Origin: Myxococcales bacterium FL481
GTDB lineage: Bacteria > Myxococcota_A > Polyangia > Nannocystales > Nannocystaceae
Direction: 5' to 3'
Assembly: GCA_006508105.1 (NCBI GenBank)
Contig: QKPP01000171.1
Span: forward strand, 1-42,319
DNA length: 42,319 nucleotides
The notes beneath the pieces were generated by a model. The model ran no database searches. It was not told the DNA's origin and worked only from the letters and a program-made list of their open reading frames with translations. A program made the translations under genes and the position numbers. Below are positions 17,065 through 24,476 of the stretch, one piece after another (within the stretch, counting starts at the first letter, position 1; the number at the start of each line of letters is the position of its first letter).

Positions 17065-18192
17065 CTATCGTGTCCCGGCCGCGGTCGGGTAACCGCGTTC
17101 TACCCAGACGTTGAACCCCTCGTCGAGGACGCGCACGTTTGTGAACCCAGCCCCGAGCAACACGTCTGCGGCCGCTTCGGACTCGGCGTGAGGGCAGGCG
17201 CAGTAGGTCACGATCCAAACGTCGCGCGGGATCTCGTCGAGATGATCCTCAACCTCGTAGAACGGTAGCGATGCGGCGCCTTGGATGTGCCGGGTCACGA
17301 AGTCGGCTGGAGGACGAGCATCGAGAATCAGCAGCTTGGCTTCAGCGTCCAACGCAGCCTTGAGGGTATCGACCGATACGAAGCGTGGGTCGGCGTCGAA
17401 TACGGGGTCGGTTCCCATCGGGTTGACGAGCTTGTCTCCGTAGTCGCTGAGCTCCGGAGTTTGTACCCAGCTCCAAGCGCGGATCATGGCGACGACGTCG
17501 TCGAGTTCCTGGCGGGTCAGCACGTGCTCATACGCGGGCATCGGAGTGCCGGGGCGCCCCTTGGCAACGGCATACTTGAGATAGCCATCTGTCACGTGAT
17601 CGAGGAAATTGGGCGCGGTCACACTCATGAACTGACCCCCTTCCCCGTCTTCCCCGTGGCAGTCTTGGCAGTAGACCTGCCAGACTGGCCACCCGCGCGA
17701 GGCGAGGCCGTCGACTTCGATCGCCTCCGTGTCGACGGCGTCCATCGTCGCCCATGAGCGCATCAATCGGACTAGACGGTGGATCGCGCTGGGTTGCAGC
17801 GGGCCCGCCCGATTGACGCTCCACGCGGACATCGGCGTGTCGACGCGACCGTGTGCGATGGCGTCGAACAACATGCTGTCGCTGGCGCTCGCGAGGAAGT
17901 TGGGGTGGGCCAACGCGTTGGCCCCGTCAGCTTGGTAGCCCTCACCGGTTTCACCGTGGCATATCGCGCAATACTTGGCGTAGTCCGCCCGAGCGAGCGC
18001 GAGGTCGTCACTGTCGGTCCCAGGGGGGGAGCCACCGTTGGGCGCGACCAGTGGCGCGTCGGCTCCGGTGGCCGGGGTCGCACCGGCAGAGTCGTGGGCG
18101 CCTTCGGGCTGGGGGCAGCCGAGCGGGGCGGCCCCGGCCAGCAGGGTCCACGCCGTGGCGGCGGTTGCCATTGGAACTCTAGTGTTTCTCAT
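17065..18192 (-). CDS. Dihaem cytochrome c-rhodanese fusion lipoprotein
   Basis: Start ATG at 18192 overlaps the selenoprotein stop by ATGA; 375 residues. The lipoprotein signal is MATAATAWTLLAGAAPLGC. Two cytochrome c domains follow: YCAICHGETGEG and YCQDCHGEDGEGG (CxxCH haem sites), each with a downstream candidate Met axial ligand (for example TPMSAW and TPMPAYEHVL). The last ~110 residues are a rhodanese domain: LLILDARPPADFVTRHIQGA, then VTYCACPHAESE with the active-site Cys, and GFNVWVERGYP. The protein would sit in the periplasm or on the outer membrane, able to carry electrons and to transfer sulfane sulfur (or selenium). Tight coupling to a U-x-x-C thioredoxin-like selenoprotein suggests a shared redox task; this is inference. 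Confidence 0.9.
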   Translation of the reverse strand: MRNTRVPMATAATAWTLLAGAAPLGCPQPEGAHDSAGATPATGADAPLVAPNGGSPPGTDSDDLALARADYAKYCAICHGETGEGYQADGANALAHPNFLASASDSMLFDAIAHGRVDTPMSAWSVNRAGPLQPSAIHRLVRLMRSWATMDAVDTEAIEVDGLASRGWPVWQVYCQDCHGEDGEGGQFMSVTAPNFLDHVTDGYLKYAVAKGRPGTPMPAYEHVLTRQELDDVVAMIRAWSWVQTPELSDYGDKLVNPMGTDPVFDADPRFVSVDTLKAALDAEAKLLILDARPPADFVTRHIQGAASLPFYEVEDHLDEIPRDVWIVTYCACPHAESEAAADVLLGAGFTNVRVLDEGFNVWVERGYPTAAGTR

Positions 18193-19361
18193 CGCTCGAG
18201 CACCTCGATCAGGCGACCCTTGACGTAGTCGTAGCCCGCCTCGGTGGCCAGCTTGATCGACGGCCCGCCTTTGGCGGGCAGGTACGCCGCTAGCTTGCCG
18301 TCGCGGTCGTAGATGTAAAAGTCGTCCTTGTTGCCTTCGTGCATGTCCCAGCCCTCGGTCTCCGACGTGTCCTGGAACAGGGGAAACGAGCAGCGGGCCG
18401 AGAGCTTCTTGCGATCGTCGAGCGCGTCGATCGAGTTGATCGCCGCGAACTCGACGTCCTCGTAGCCGGCTTGACGAAAGTCGAGGCGCAACCGTTCCAG
18501 GCCACCGGCCTGGGCTTGGCAAAACCCTCACCAGCCTTTGAGCAAGGCGACGAGCGTCACCTGCCCGCGAAACGCCTCGAGGCCGTAGACTTGTCCTGCA
18601 CCGCAGCTGAGCGGCTGATAGTCCTTGAGTTGCCAGGTCGGTGCCGGCGTGCCCACGCAGTACGCGGGGGGATCGTCGCTCTCACACGGGTCGCCATCGC
18701 CATCGCCATCTCCGTCGCCATCTCCGTCGCCGTCGCCATCGCCGTGTCCGTCGCCATCGCCGTCGCCATCGCCGTCTCCGTCGCCATCGCCGTCGCCATG
18801 CCCGTCGGTCCCGGTCGCGGTGACCTCGGTGTCGCCGGTTCCAGTCCCACCGTCCGTGTCCCCCGAGTCAGTCCCGTCGCCATCACCGGTCGCGCTGCTC
18901 GAACCGGGCAGCGCCGTGTCCGTCTGCGGGGTGCTCGTCGCGTCTTCGCCGGTGGCCGTCGTTCCCGTCTCCGTCGAACTCGTGCCTGTCGCCGTGTCTT
19001 CGGGCCCGGGCAGGGCGTCGTTGCGCCACCACGGGAGGGTTGTTACGCCCGACTTCGACGGGTCCTGCCCACGTGTGGACGCCCTGCGTCGTGCCTTCGG
19101 ATCGACGCCCACACAGTCGTCCGCTTGCGATTCCCCGGTGGCGCTGGAGTGCGTCCCGGTTGGGTCGTTGCCGGCCGTCGACGCCGTCGGTTCGCCCAAC
19201 GCCGACTCGGCTGTGGATGATTGCGACGACGTATCATCGTCCGCGTAGATCGTGCAGGCCAGTGCGGCGCTAGTCAGGGTGACCCCTGCTAACCGGCGTG
19301 CAGACAGTCGTGCCGCCGCGCCGAAACGGGTGGAGAGGGCTCGTAGGGTCGACGGCGGCAT
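18189..19361 (-). CDS. Selenoprotein P-like lipoprotein with in-frame UGA (Sec) in a U-x-x-C thioredoxin motif
   Basis: Start ATG at 19361 gives a lipoprotein signal ending SAALAC. Then comes a Ser/Thr/Gly-rich linker with a long Gly-Asp repeat, and from about residue 245 a thioredoxin-like domain: VGTPAPTWQLKDYQP, GQVTLVALLKGW, TGA (18528-18530, residue 278), GFCQAQAGGLERL. The frame continues without a break to 18189, with GYEDVEFAAIN, FPLFQDTSETEGWD and NKDDFYIYDRDGKLAAYLP. Total 390 residues if UGA is read as selenocysteine. The same landmarks in the same order occur in the N-terminal domain of animal selenoprotein P (VTVVALLQAS-U-YLC, KDDFLIYDR), so homology is very likely. A SECIS-like hairpin follows the UGA. 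Standard gene calling would split it into a truncated lipoprotein and a 100-residue hypothetical. Likely role: extracytoplasmic thiol/peroxide redox, coupled to the overlapping cytochrome-rhodanese gene. Confidence 0.9.
18497..18530 (-). promoter_or_regulatory. Bacterial SECIS element after the Sec UGA
   Basis: On the minus strand the UGA (18530-18528) is followed by CCAGGCC-GGT-GGCCTGG, a perfect 7-bp stem with a three-base GGU loop (stem 18497-18503 and 18507-18513, loop 18504-18506). The loop starts 22 bases after the UGA and its first bases are G, which meets the described bacterial SECIS rules for SelB binding. The hairpin lies inside the coding sequence, as expected in bacteria. SelB recognition is inferred from structure alone. 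Confidence 0.8.
18690..18815 (-). repeat. Hexanucleotide microsatellite coding a Gly-Asp linker
   Basis: About twenty units of a GGCGAC/GGCGAT-type hexamer encode an almost pure Gly-Asp run with two His interruptions, just before the CESDDPPAYC start of the thioredoxin-like domain. Such repeats slip in replication, so linker length probably varies between strains. It may bind calcium or simply act as a flexible stalk. Confidence 0.85.
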
Positions 19362-19856
19362 GGCGGCGATCTGGGGACAAGAACTCCACGCACCGTAGCA
19401 GATCCACTTCGCGGCCGATCGGCGGTGGAGCTTGGCTTGAACTGCATGGTGCATGAAGGAGGTTTGAGTCTTATCGACGCCGCACATGGGAGGCGCGACC
19501 GATTCTTGGCGCCCGGCATCCCTCGGTTCGACGCCGTGCCGACGCCCATGGATGTCGTTCTCGCGGAGACGCGGTTGAGACCACGGTTGGACCGGTCGGG
19601 CGGACGCGGTCCGGGGCCGACGGGCCCGCGTGACGCGACCGCGTTGCGTCGGTCTTCGAGCGTCAGCCGATGTGCGGGCGCTGCCTCCCAAAACGGCCGC
19701 CTGGAGCCGATGCGCCGGCGGTGCTTGCACAGACCGCGCTCGCGCCGGCACGCCTCCGGCCGATCGATCGACGTTCATCTCGCGGCAGCGGTGGGCCCGC
19801 TGGTTGGGGATTGCGGTGGAAGTGGCCATGGCATAGTCGCGCCGGCACGAGGCCCT
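19362..19856. other. Divergent intergenic region, no gene seen
   Basis: This 495-bp stretch separates the divergent selenoprotein and two-repeat protein genes and should hold both promoters. It contains a perfect Shine-Dalgarno-like AAGGAGGT at 19456-19463 on the plus strand, but no suitable start codon follows at normal spacing, and the open frame that crosses the region has an Arg-rich, unprotein-like composition. I see no RNA gene. Confidence 0.5.
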
Positions 19857-20324
19857 ATGCACGGACAAGAGCTGATGGTGGGGATTTCGAGCGCCGGGCT
19901 GTGCCACTACCTCGATGGGCGGCCGGTTCACGTCGGGGCGCAGCTGATGCTGCGACGCGAGGGCACATGGGAGCCGGTGCAGTTCGACCCGATCGGGCGC
20001 ACGCGGGGATTTGTCGTGCGCACCCAAGCGGGCCACGTCTACTCCCATCGCGACGTTCCAAACGGTTCGGTGTGGCGCTGGCCCGTCGATCCCGTCGGGG
20101 ATGACCTCGTTCGCGGCTGGGACCACTATGGTCGTCGATACTTTCTGGGCGGTCGCCCGGTGTACAACGGCGCCATCGTGGAGGTGCGCTTGGCCGGTGG
20201 ATGGCAGCGCGTGCGTCTCGAGGGGTTGCCGCAGTGGCCCCACTACTATCCCGTGCACGGTCCCGAACGATGGTGGCCGGTCTCGCCGGTCCCCCAAGGG
20301 TCGGTGTGGCGCTGGCCCGAGTAG
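19857..20324 (+). CDS. Small protein made of two tandem homologous repeats, unknown function
   Basis: 155 residues from the ATG at 19857, with GAGG about nine bases upstream. The protein is a duplication. Copy 1 begins CHYLDGRPVHVGAQLMLRR and ends VPNGSVWRWP; copy 2 begins RYFLGGRPVYNGAIVEVRLA and ends VPQGSVWRWP. Each copy is about 65 residues and rich in Trp, Arg and Tyr, suggesting two small beta modules. There is no signal peptide or membrane helix, so it is probably cytoplasmic. No family recognised. The open frame continues upstream to 19425 but that extension has no protein-like features. Confidence 0.75.
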   Translation: MHGQELMVGISSAGLCHYLDGRPVHVGAQLMLRREGTWEPVQFDPIGRTRGFVVRTQAGHVYSHRDVPNGSVWRWPVDPVGDDLVRGWDHYGRRYFLGGRPVYNGAIVEVRLAGGWQRVRLEGLPQWPHYYPVHGPERWWPVSPVPQGSVWRWPE

Positions 20325-20328
20325 GCGA

Positions 20329-20359
20329 CGCGTGACGTCGCGCTGTGTGGCGTCACGCG
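20329..20359. terminator. Inverted repeat, possible bidirectional terminator
   Basis: CGCGTGACG (20329-20337) and CGTCACGCG (20351-20359) form a perfect 9-bp stem with a 13-base loop just after the two-repeat gene, and 96 bases past the 3' end of tRNA-Val on the other strand. There is no T-tract. Confidence 0.5.
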
Positions 20360-20454
20360 GGCCGGGCACACGCCGCCGGAGCAGGCGCTCCTTGGTCGCA
20401 CGGTGATTGCGGGGACGCGGACCGCAAGAGCTGCCCGCATCCGGTCGAAACGGG

Positions 20455-20526
20455 TAGGCGGAACAGGATTTGAACCTGCGACCACCGCGGTGTAAACACG
20501 GTGCTCTACCCCTGAGCTATCCGCCT
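20455..20526 (-). tRNA. tRNA-Val (anticodon TAC)
   Basis: The reverse complement folds into a full cloverleaf: acceptor AGGCGGA/TCCGCCT, D-arm GCTC/GAGC, anticodon arm CCGTG/CGCGG with loop TTTACAC (anticodon TAC), and a T-arm with loop TTCAAAT (GCAGG/CCTGT). The discriminator base is A and CCA is not encoded. The decayed folK tail upstream ends with its TAG inside this gene (20517-20519). Confidence 0.95.
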
Positions 20527-20760
20527 GGGATGGCCGTTGAGCCGGCGCGGAACGTAGCAGAAAACTGTTCGCGGGGCAGTCGGGAATCGCGCTGGGTCCG
20601 TCGCCGCGAGTGCTCCGCGTAGGGGAGGGCGGCGCGACGTTCGGCGCAGGTGCGCTGGCCGACGAGGCGCTGCGCCGCCCCGATCCGGGCGAGCTCGCGT
20701 TCGACGAGCGGAGGGGCGGGAGGGTGGACGCGGCCGTGTCCCCGTGGACGACAGGTGGTG
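20517..20760 (-). pseudogene. Decayed duplicate of the folK 3' end
   Basis: The minus-strand frame ending at 20517 reads PPAPPLVERELARIG, QRTCAERRAALPYAEHSR and SATFRAGSTAIPGG. This aligns with the intact folK tail (HPRLLERDFALLG, PRTCAEHLAALPDVERSW, SAPFRAGSTAILGG). It has lost the N-terminal HPPK core and many conserved residues. Both copies stop at the same TAG within a tRNA-Val 5' half, so the duplicated unit was folK plus tRNA. The upstream limit (about 20760) is approximate; bases 20761-20911 hold no recognisable gene. Confidence 0.75.
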
Positions 20761-20911
20761 TCGCCCCGCGAGCACGCCACGCCCGGCAACCTCGCCAGCC
20801 CGGTGGGACCCAGGTTTCGTGAGCCGCTGGCAGATCTCCGGTGGGTATCGGCCGGTCAACCGCGTGCCGGGCAGATGTTCGAGGCGGACCAAGACGACGT
20901 CGCCAAGGCTC

Positions 20912-20956
20912 GACCGCGGTGGAAACACGGGGCTCGACCCTGAGCTATCCGCCTAG
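20912..20956 (-). pseudogene. 5' remnant of a second tRNA-Val
   Basis: About 45 bases match the acceptor 5' strand, D-arm and anticodon arm of the intact tRNA-Val at 20455-20526, with a few substitutions and a one-base deletion in the D-loop. The T-arm and 3' acceptor strand are missing, so it cannot make a tRNA. The intact folK gene uses TAG at 20945-20947, inside this remnant, as its stop codon. Confidence 0.8.
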
Positions 20957-21514
20957 GATGGCGGTTGAGCCGGCGCGGAACGGGGCAGAAACGCCTTCGT
21001 GGGGGAGCAGGGAATCGCGCAAGGTTCGTAGCCACGAGCGTTCCACGTCAGGCAGGGCCGCGAGGTGCTCCGCGCAGGTGCGCGGGCCGAGGATGAGTTG
21101 CGGCGCAAGCTCGGCGAGTCCCAGTAGGGCGAAGTCGCGTTCGAGCAGCCGAGGGTGCGGGAGGGTCAACGTCGCCGTGTCGCTGCGGATGATGGTCGCG
21201 GCGCCGGACATGTACAAGATGTCGATGTCGAGCTCACGCGGGGCCCAACGTTGCGACCGCACGCGTCCGAACGCAGCCTCGAGGGCCAGGCATCGTTCGA
21301 GCAGTGGCCGGGCGTCGAGCGTGGTCGAGATCTCGAGCACGGCGTTGAGAAACGGGTACCGGCTCGGACCTACCGGGCGGGTTTCAATGATGCTCGACCA
21401 GGCGGTGACGGTGGTCTCGCGCCAGGCGTCGCTCGCGATCATACGGGCCGCCGCACGCAGGGTGGCGAGTCGATTCCCGAGGTTGGCTCCGACGCCGAGG
21501 TACGCGAGATGCAT
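20945..21514 (-). CDS. folK: HPPK, folate biosynthesis pyrophosphokinase
   Basis: 189 residues; 6-hydroxymethyl-7,8-dihydropterin pyrophosphokinase transfers pyrophosphate from ATP to the pterin in folate synthesis. Landmarks: MHLAYLGVGANLGNR at the start, then SSIIETRPVG and YPFLNAVLEI. The HPPK signature is in RWAPRELDIDILYM, followed by LTLPHPRLLERDFALLGLAEL. It is about 30 residues longer than the usual ~160 because the frame continues until the TAG in the tRNA-Val remnant. It starts 11 bp after the stop of the upstream lipoprotein gene. Confidence 0.93.
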   Translation of the reverse strand: MHLAYLGVGANLGNRLATLRAAARMIASDAWRETTVTAWSSIIETRPVGPSRYPFLNAVLEISTTLDARPLLERCLALEAAFGRVRSQRWAPRELDIDILYMSGAATIIRSDTATLTLPHPRLLERDFALLGLAELAPQLILGPRTCAEHLAALPDVERSWLRTLRDSLLPHEGVSAPFRAGSTAILGG

Positions 21515-21524
21515 GGCGCGGACG

Positions 21525-22697
21525 TTAGCGGTGCGACTGGCGAGCGTCGATGCCCGGCGGGCGATTCGGCCGGTCGTCGGGCGCCGGTGCCTCGGGCGAT
21601 TCGGCCGCTTGGCGAGGCGCAGGGGTCCCGGGAGATTCGGCCGGTTGGAGCGGCGCGAGGGTCTCGGGAGATTCGGACGGTTGGGGGGGCGCGAGGGTCT
21701 CGGGTTCGGTGGCGGCGGGCGGCCGATGTCCGCCGCGCTCGGGTGGCTCGAAGGCATCGATGCGCCCCCCCGGGGCGATCGTCGGGGAGGACTGGGGTCG
21801 AGATGGCGTGCGCAGATCGAGGCGCTCGTCGGCCGGTCCAGTGTGCGGGGGCCCGGACAACGGGTAGGGCACGCGGTAGTCGACCGCGACCGCGTGCGTC
21901 TCGTCGATGCGGACGGCGGCCCGACGCACGCGGGGTCGCGCAGACTCGGGGTCCCGGATCGTCCGTGGTGGCAGCTCGAATGCAACTCGGCCCAGCTCGT
22001 CTGTCCTCGCCGGGATCCGGTAGTCGTCGACGACGAGTTCGACGTCGGCTTGCCGCAGGGGGACCACCGGACGCGCGCAGCGACGAGGCTCGCCGATATC
22101 GACGCGGTAGGCATCAGCGTAGTAGGTGTGGTCGAACGAGCGAGTCGTGTCGTAGATCGCCGAGGCCAAGAGCAAAGCGCCGATCGACGCGAACACGGTG
22201 CCCACGCGGCGCCCGGCGGCGGTGTCATAGACCACGGCGCCCGACTGATTGCGGTAGCGCGTGCCAAACAGCTCCGGTCGGGTAAACGCAAACACCGAAA
22301 ACCCCGCCAACCCGGCCCCAATGATGTACTCCCACGCCAGTGTGCTGTCGGGACGATTGTGGATCGTCTCGATCCGTACCACTGGCGTGTGCACCAACCC
22401 TTTGCACTGCCGGTGCTCCGCCAGATCGACGGACAGCCGGTCACCCTGCTGGTGCCACGTCGCGGTGTACTGTCGGTGCGCCACGACACGGCCGGCGGGT
22501 TCGAGCTCACGGGCCGGGGCCGGTCGAGCCACGACTTGAACCGTGGAACTCACCCGGATCTGGGCACATCCGGCGGAGCTGGCCGCGGCCAAGCCAAGGG
22601 CACCAAGCCGTACGGTGAGCCGCGCGCGAGCGATGAACCGTCGCGGCCGGCCGAGTTGCCGCTGACGACCGGTGGGGCGCGGATCGTGACCACTCAC
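21525..22697 (-). CDS. Lipoprotein with Pro-rich repetitive C-terminus, unknown function
   Basis: GTG at 22697 follows the cyaY stop by 14 bp and gives 390 residues; the frame extends further upstream over cyaY but is not needed. Lipoprotein signal LGALGLAAASSAGC. Residues ~40-150 include PDSTLAWEYIIGAGLAGFSV and GTVFASIGALLLASAIYD, two hydrophobic segments, so the protein may also span a membrane. A middle domain has VPLRQADVELVVDDYRIPARTDELGRVAF, which looks like a small beta domain that accepts default values. The C-terminus has PxESPETLAP-type Pro/Glu repeats, four or so copies. No family recognised. Confidence 0.75.
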   Translation of the reverse strand: MSGHDPRPTGRQRQLGRPRRFIARARLTVRLGALGLAAASSAGCAQIRVSSTVQVVARPAPARELEPAGRVVAHRQYTATWHQQGDRLSVDLAEHRQCKGLVHTPVVRIETIHNRPDSTLAWEYIIGAGLAGFSVFAFTRPELFGTRYRNQSGAVVYDTAAGRRVGTVFASIGALLLASAIYDTTRSFDHTYYADAYRVDIGEPRRCARPVVPLRQADVELVVDDYRIPARTDELGRVAFELPPRTIRDPESARPRVRRAAVRIDETHAVAVDYRVPYPLSGPPHTGPADERLDLRTPSRPQSSPTIAPGGRIDAFEPPERGGHRPPAATEPETLAPPQPSESPETLAPLQPAESPGTPAPRQAAESPEAPAPDDRPNRPPGIDARQSHR

Positions 22698-22711
22698 CGC
22701 GGGATCCGTCG

Positions 22712-23041
22712 CTACAGCTCGAGCTGCAACTCCAGCTTGTCGCCAACCACCCGAGCGATGGTACTCAGCAACTCGTCCCCGTTTTTGCTCGCGATCCACC
22801 GGCCCTCGCCCGCTCGGTAGTCGAAGTGCCAGGCGTGGCTGCCGGCCGCAAGCCAGATCTGCCCAGCCGCCGAGTGTGCGTTGACGATGAACTTGACCCC
22901 GTCGTCGAAACTGAGGGTCAACACGTCGCCGGCCAGGTCGCAGTCGAGCTGCTCGTGCTCCAGATCGCCAAGACCTCGGTCGATCCGATTTAGTGCCGCG
23001 TGGGCGAGTTGAGCGAATTCTGAGCGATCCATCAGGCTCAC
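22712..23041 (-). CDS. cyaY: Frataxin-family iron-sulfur assembly protein CyaY
   Basis: 109 residues, from GTG at 23041 immediately after the upstream stop, or ATG at 23032. Frataxin/CyaY binds iron and modulates cysteine desulfurase activity in Fe-S assembly. Acidic N-terminal helix (RIDRGLGDLEHEQLDCDL), then VLTLSFDDGVKFIVNAHSAAGQIWLAAGSH and WHFDY match the CyaY core sheet with its Asn and Trp positions. The last helix includes LLSTIARVVGDKL. It is the only Fe-S assembly gene of its kind here, in a short operon with unrelated genes. Confidence 0.9.
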   Translation of the reverse strand: MSLMDRSEFAQLAHAALNRIDRGLGDLEHEQLDCDLAGDVLTLSFDDGVKFIVNAHSAAGQIWLAAGSHAWHFDYRAGEGRWIASKNGDELLSTIARVVGDKLELQLEL

Positions 23042-23434
23042 CTATCTTCGATTCGGCTGGGACTTGGCGTCGCCGCCAGGATCGTCCGGGGGGTTGTGAC
23101 CCGCGTCCGGGGTCGCGGGAGGCTTGGGGGGTGGCTTCGGCGCCACGGGACCGGGGGCAGACGTCGTCGCCGGTGCTTTCGCAGCGTTGGGTTCGACGGC
23201 TGGTTGCTTGGGACTAACGATGTGGCCCTCGTCGTCGACGTCGATGCCGAGCTCCCGCGCTTGCTCCGGCGTGATCTCGAAGGTCGGAATGCCACCGACT
23301 TGTTCGATCTGCTTCGCGCGTTCGCTCTGGCTTTGTTCGAGCTGGTATCGCTTCAGAGCGTGCCATCCGAAGTACGAGATCGCCGATCCGTACAGCACGA
23401 TGCGGATCAAGATGCCTTTGCGAGGGAGTCGCAT
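23042..23434 (-). CDS. Small single-pass membrane protein, Pro-rich tail
   Basis: ATG at 23434 gives 130 residues. One membrane helix near the N-terminus (ILIRIVLYGSAISYFGWHAL) is followed by a Lys/Gln/Glu-rich helix, the segment GGIPTFEITPEQARELGID, and a Pro/Ala-rich disordered tail. The stop TAG abuts the GTG of cyaY. Unknown function. Confidence 0.65.
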   Translation of the reverse strand: MRLPRKGILIRIVLYGSAISYFGWHALKRYQLEQSQSERAKQIEQVGGIPTFEITPEQARELGIDVDDEGHIVSPKQPAVEPNAAKAPATTSAPGPVAPKPPPKPPATPDAGHNPPDDPGGDAKSQPNRR

Positions 23435-23743
23435 GTTGTTCGACTCTACCGGACTGGCTCGAGCCGGCAAGCCAGGGCCGCGCAGCGCCGTTTCGGTGTT
23501 GCCCGGCGAACGACGGAGGTCGACGGCCGGGGCTGTCGAGCAGGCGGGGGCACGCTCGCGGCCTCGGGCCGCGGGCGGTCAGCTTCGTCGTGGGTCGGGC
23601 TCGATCCGCGGCGTCGGGGCGGAGGTCGAAGGGGTCCCCGACGGTGGCGGGCGACCTTTTCGCAAGGGCATGGGCGCCGCCCGGCGGCGGGTTGCGATCC
23701 GTCTCGCTGGCGCGATGGAGGTCCGGCTCGTCGAACTGACGTC
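23435..23743. other. 309-bp intergenic region, no gene seen
   Basis: Open frames crossing this stretch are Arg/Pro-rich shadows of neighbouring genes. No tRNA, hairpin pair or recognisable motif was seen. It should hold the promoter for the small membrane protein/cyaY/folK group and the 3' end region of the upstream lipoprotein gene. Confidence 0.5.
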
Positions 23744-24463
23744 CTACGGGATCGAAAGGAAGCGCGCTTTCCGCTGGACCAGCGCGGCGCCCGTCGTGTC
23801 GGGATGCAGGTTCTCGGATTCGGCGTGCTCCGAGCGCCGCACGAGCGTCAGCTCGGCCTGGCAAACCGCCTCGACGTCCGTGTTCGCGGCCGGCGGGGGC
23901 CACGGCGCCGTGAACACGGCCCGGCCGGTGTCGGGGAGTGTTCTTCGCTCGGACTCGAGGCAATGGAGTTCGTCGCTCGCCATCGACAACGTCAGGGTCT
24001 CGCCGGGTAGCGGCGGGTCCCATTCGATCGTGAACGGTTCGCGGCGTGACCGAATGGCCGCGCCGGGACGCAGGACGAACTCGGTCGCGGCGGTCAACTC
24101 GATGGTGCCTTTGGCGTTGTCGCTATCTCGATACAGCTCGAATCGGTAGCGGGATTGGGCTTGCTGAAGTGACGCCGCGTAGATGGGCTGAGAGGCGGCG
24201 ACGCGCTGCAACGCTTGGCCATTGACCTTGAGCGTGTCGCTGTTTTCGCTGCACACATCGATGGGGATCTCGACCCCGTTGCTTTGTTCGGCCCAGAGCT
24301 TGACTTCGGCGTCGATGCGTCCGTCGGCGTCGACGACGGTGGGCTCTAGCCGGATCTCTGAGAGCCCGACGTAGCACTGGAACGCATCACTGCCGCAGCC
24401 CGGGAGTGCGGCCACAGTCAGCGTGGTCGGTAGCGCGATGCTCAGCGCCTTGTGTGCGTTCAT
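23744..24463 (-). CDS. Lipoprotein of unknown function
   Basis: 239 residues. Signal LSIALPTTLTVAALPGC with lipobox LPGC. The mature protein has repeated Cys (CYVGLSEI, IDVCSEN, LHCLES, EAVCQAEL) and beta-rich segments; no family recognised. The 13-bp spacing suggests it is co-transcribed with hemJ downstream... on this strand it actually follows hemJ, since hemJ lies upstream at higher coordinates. Confidence 0.7.
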   Translation of the reverse strand: MNAHKALSIALPTTLTVAALPGCGSDAFQCYVGLSEIRLEPTVVDADGRIDAEVKLWAEQSNGVEIPIDVCSENSDTLKVNGQALQRVAASQPIYAASLQQAQSRYRFELYRDSDNAKGTIELTAATEFVLRPGAAIRSRREPFTIEWDPPLPGETLTLSMASDELHCLESERRTLPDTGRAVFTAPWPPPAANTDVEAVCQAELTLVRRSEHAESENLHPDTTGAALVQRKARFLSIP

Positions 24464-24476
24464 GGCGTTTTCGGGC

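Noticed and set aside
18189-18491. A separate 100-residue hypothetical gene starting at an ATG-like codon near 18491
   Set aside because: It is in the same phase as the frame ending at the TGA, lacks its own ribosome site, and its sequence is the direct continuation of the selenoprotein domain, so it is treated as the C-terminal part of one gene.
18690-18815. CRISPR-like or regulatory DNA repeat
   Set aside because: Units are 6 bp without spacers and are in frame with a coding sequence, so it is a coding microsatellite.
19456-19466. Perfect Shine-Dalgarno AAGGAGGT followed by TTG
   Set aside because: The TTG is adjacent, too close for initiation, and the frame that follows is Arg-rich and unprotein-like until the ATG at 19857.
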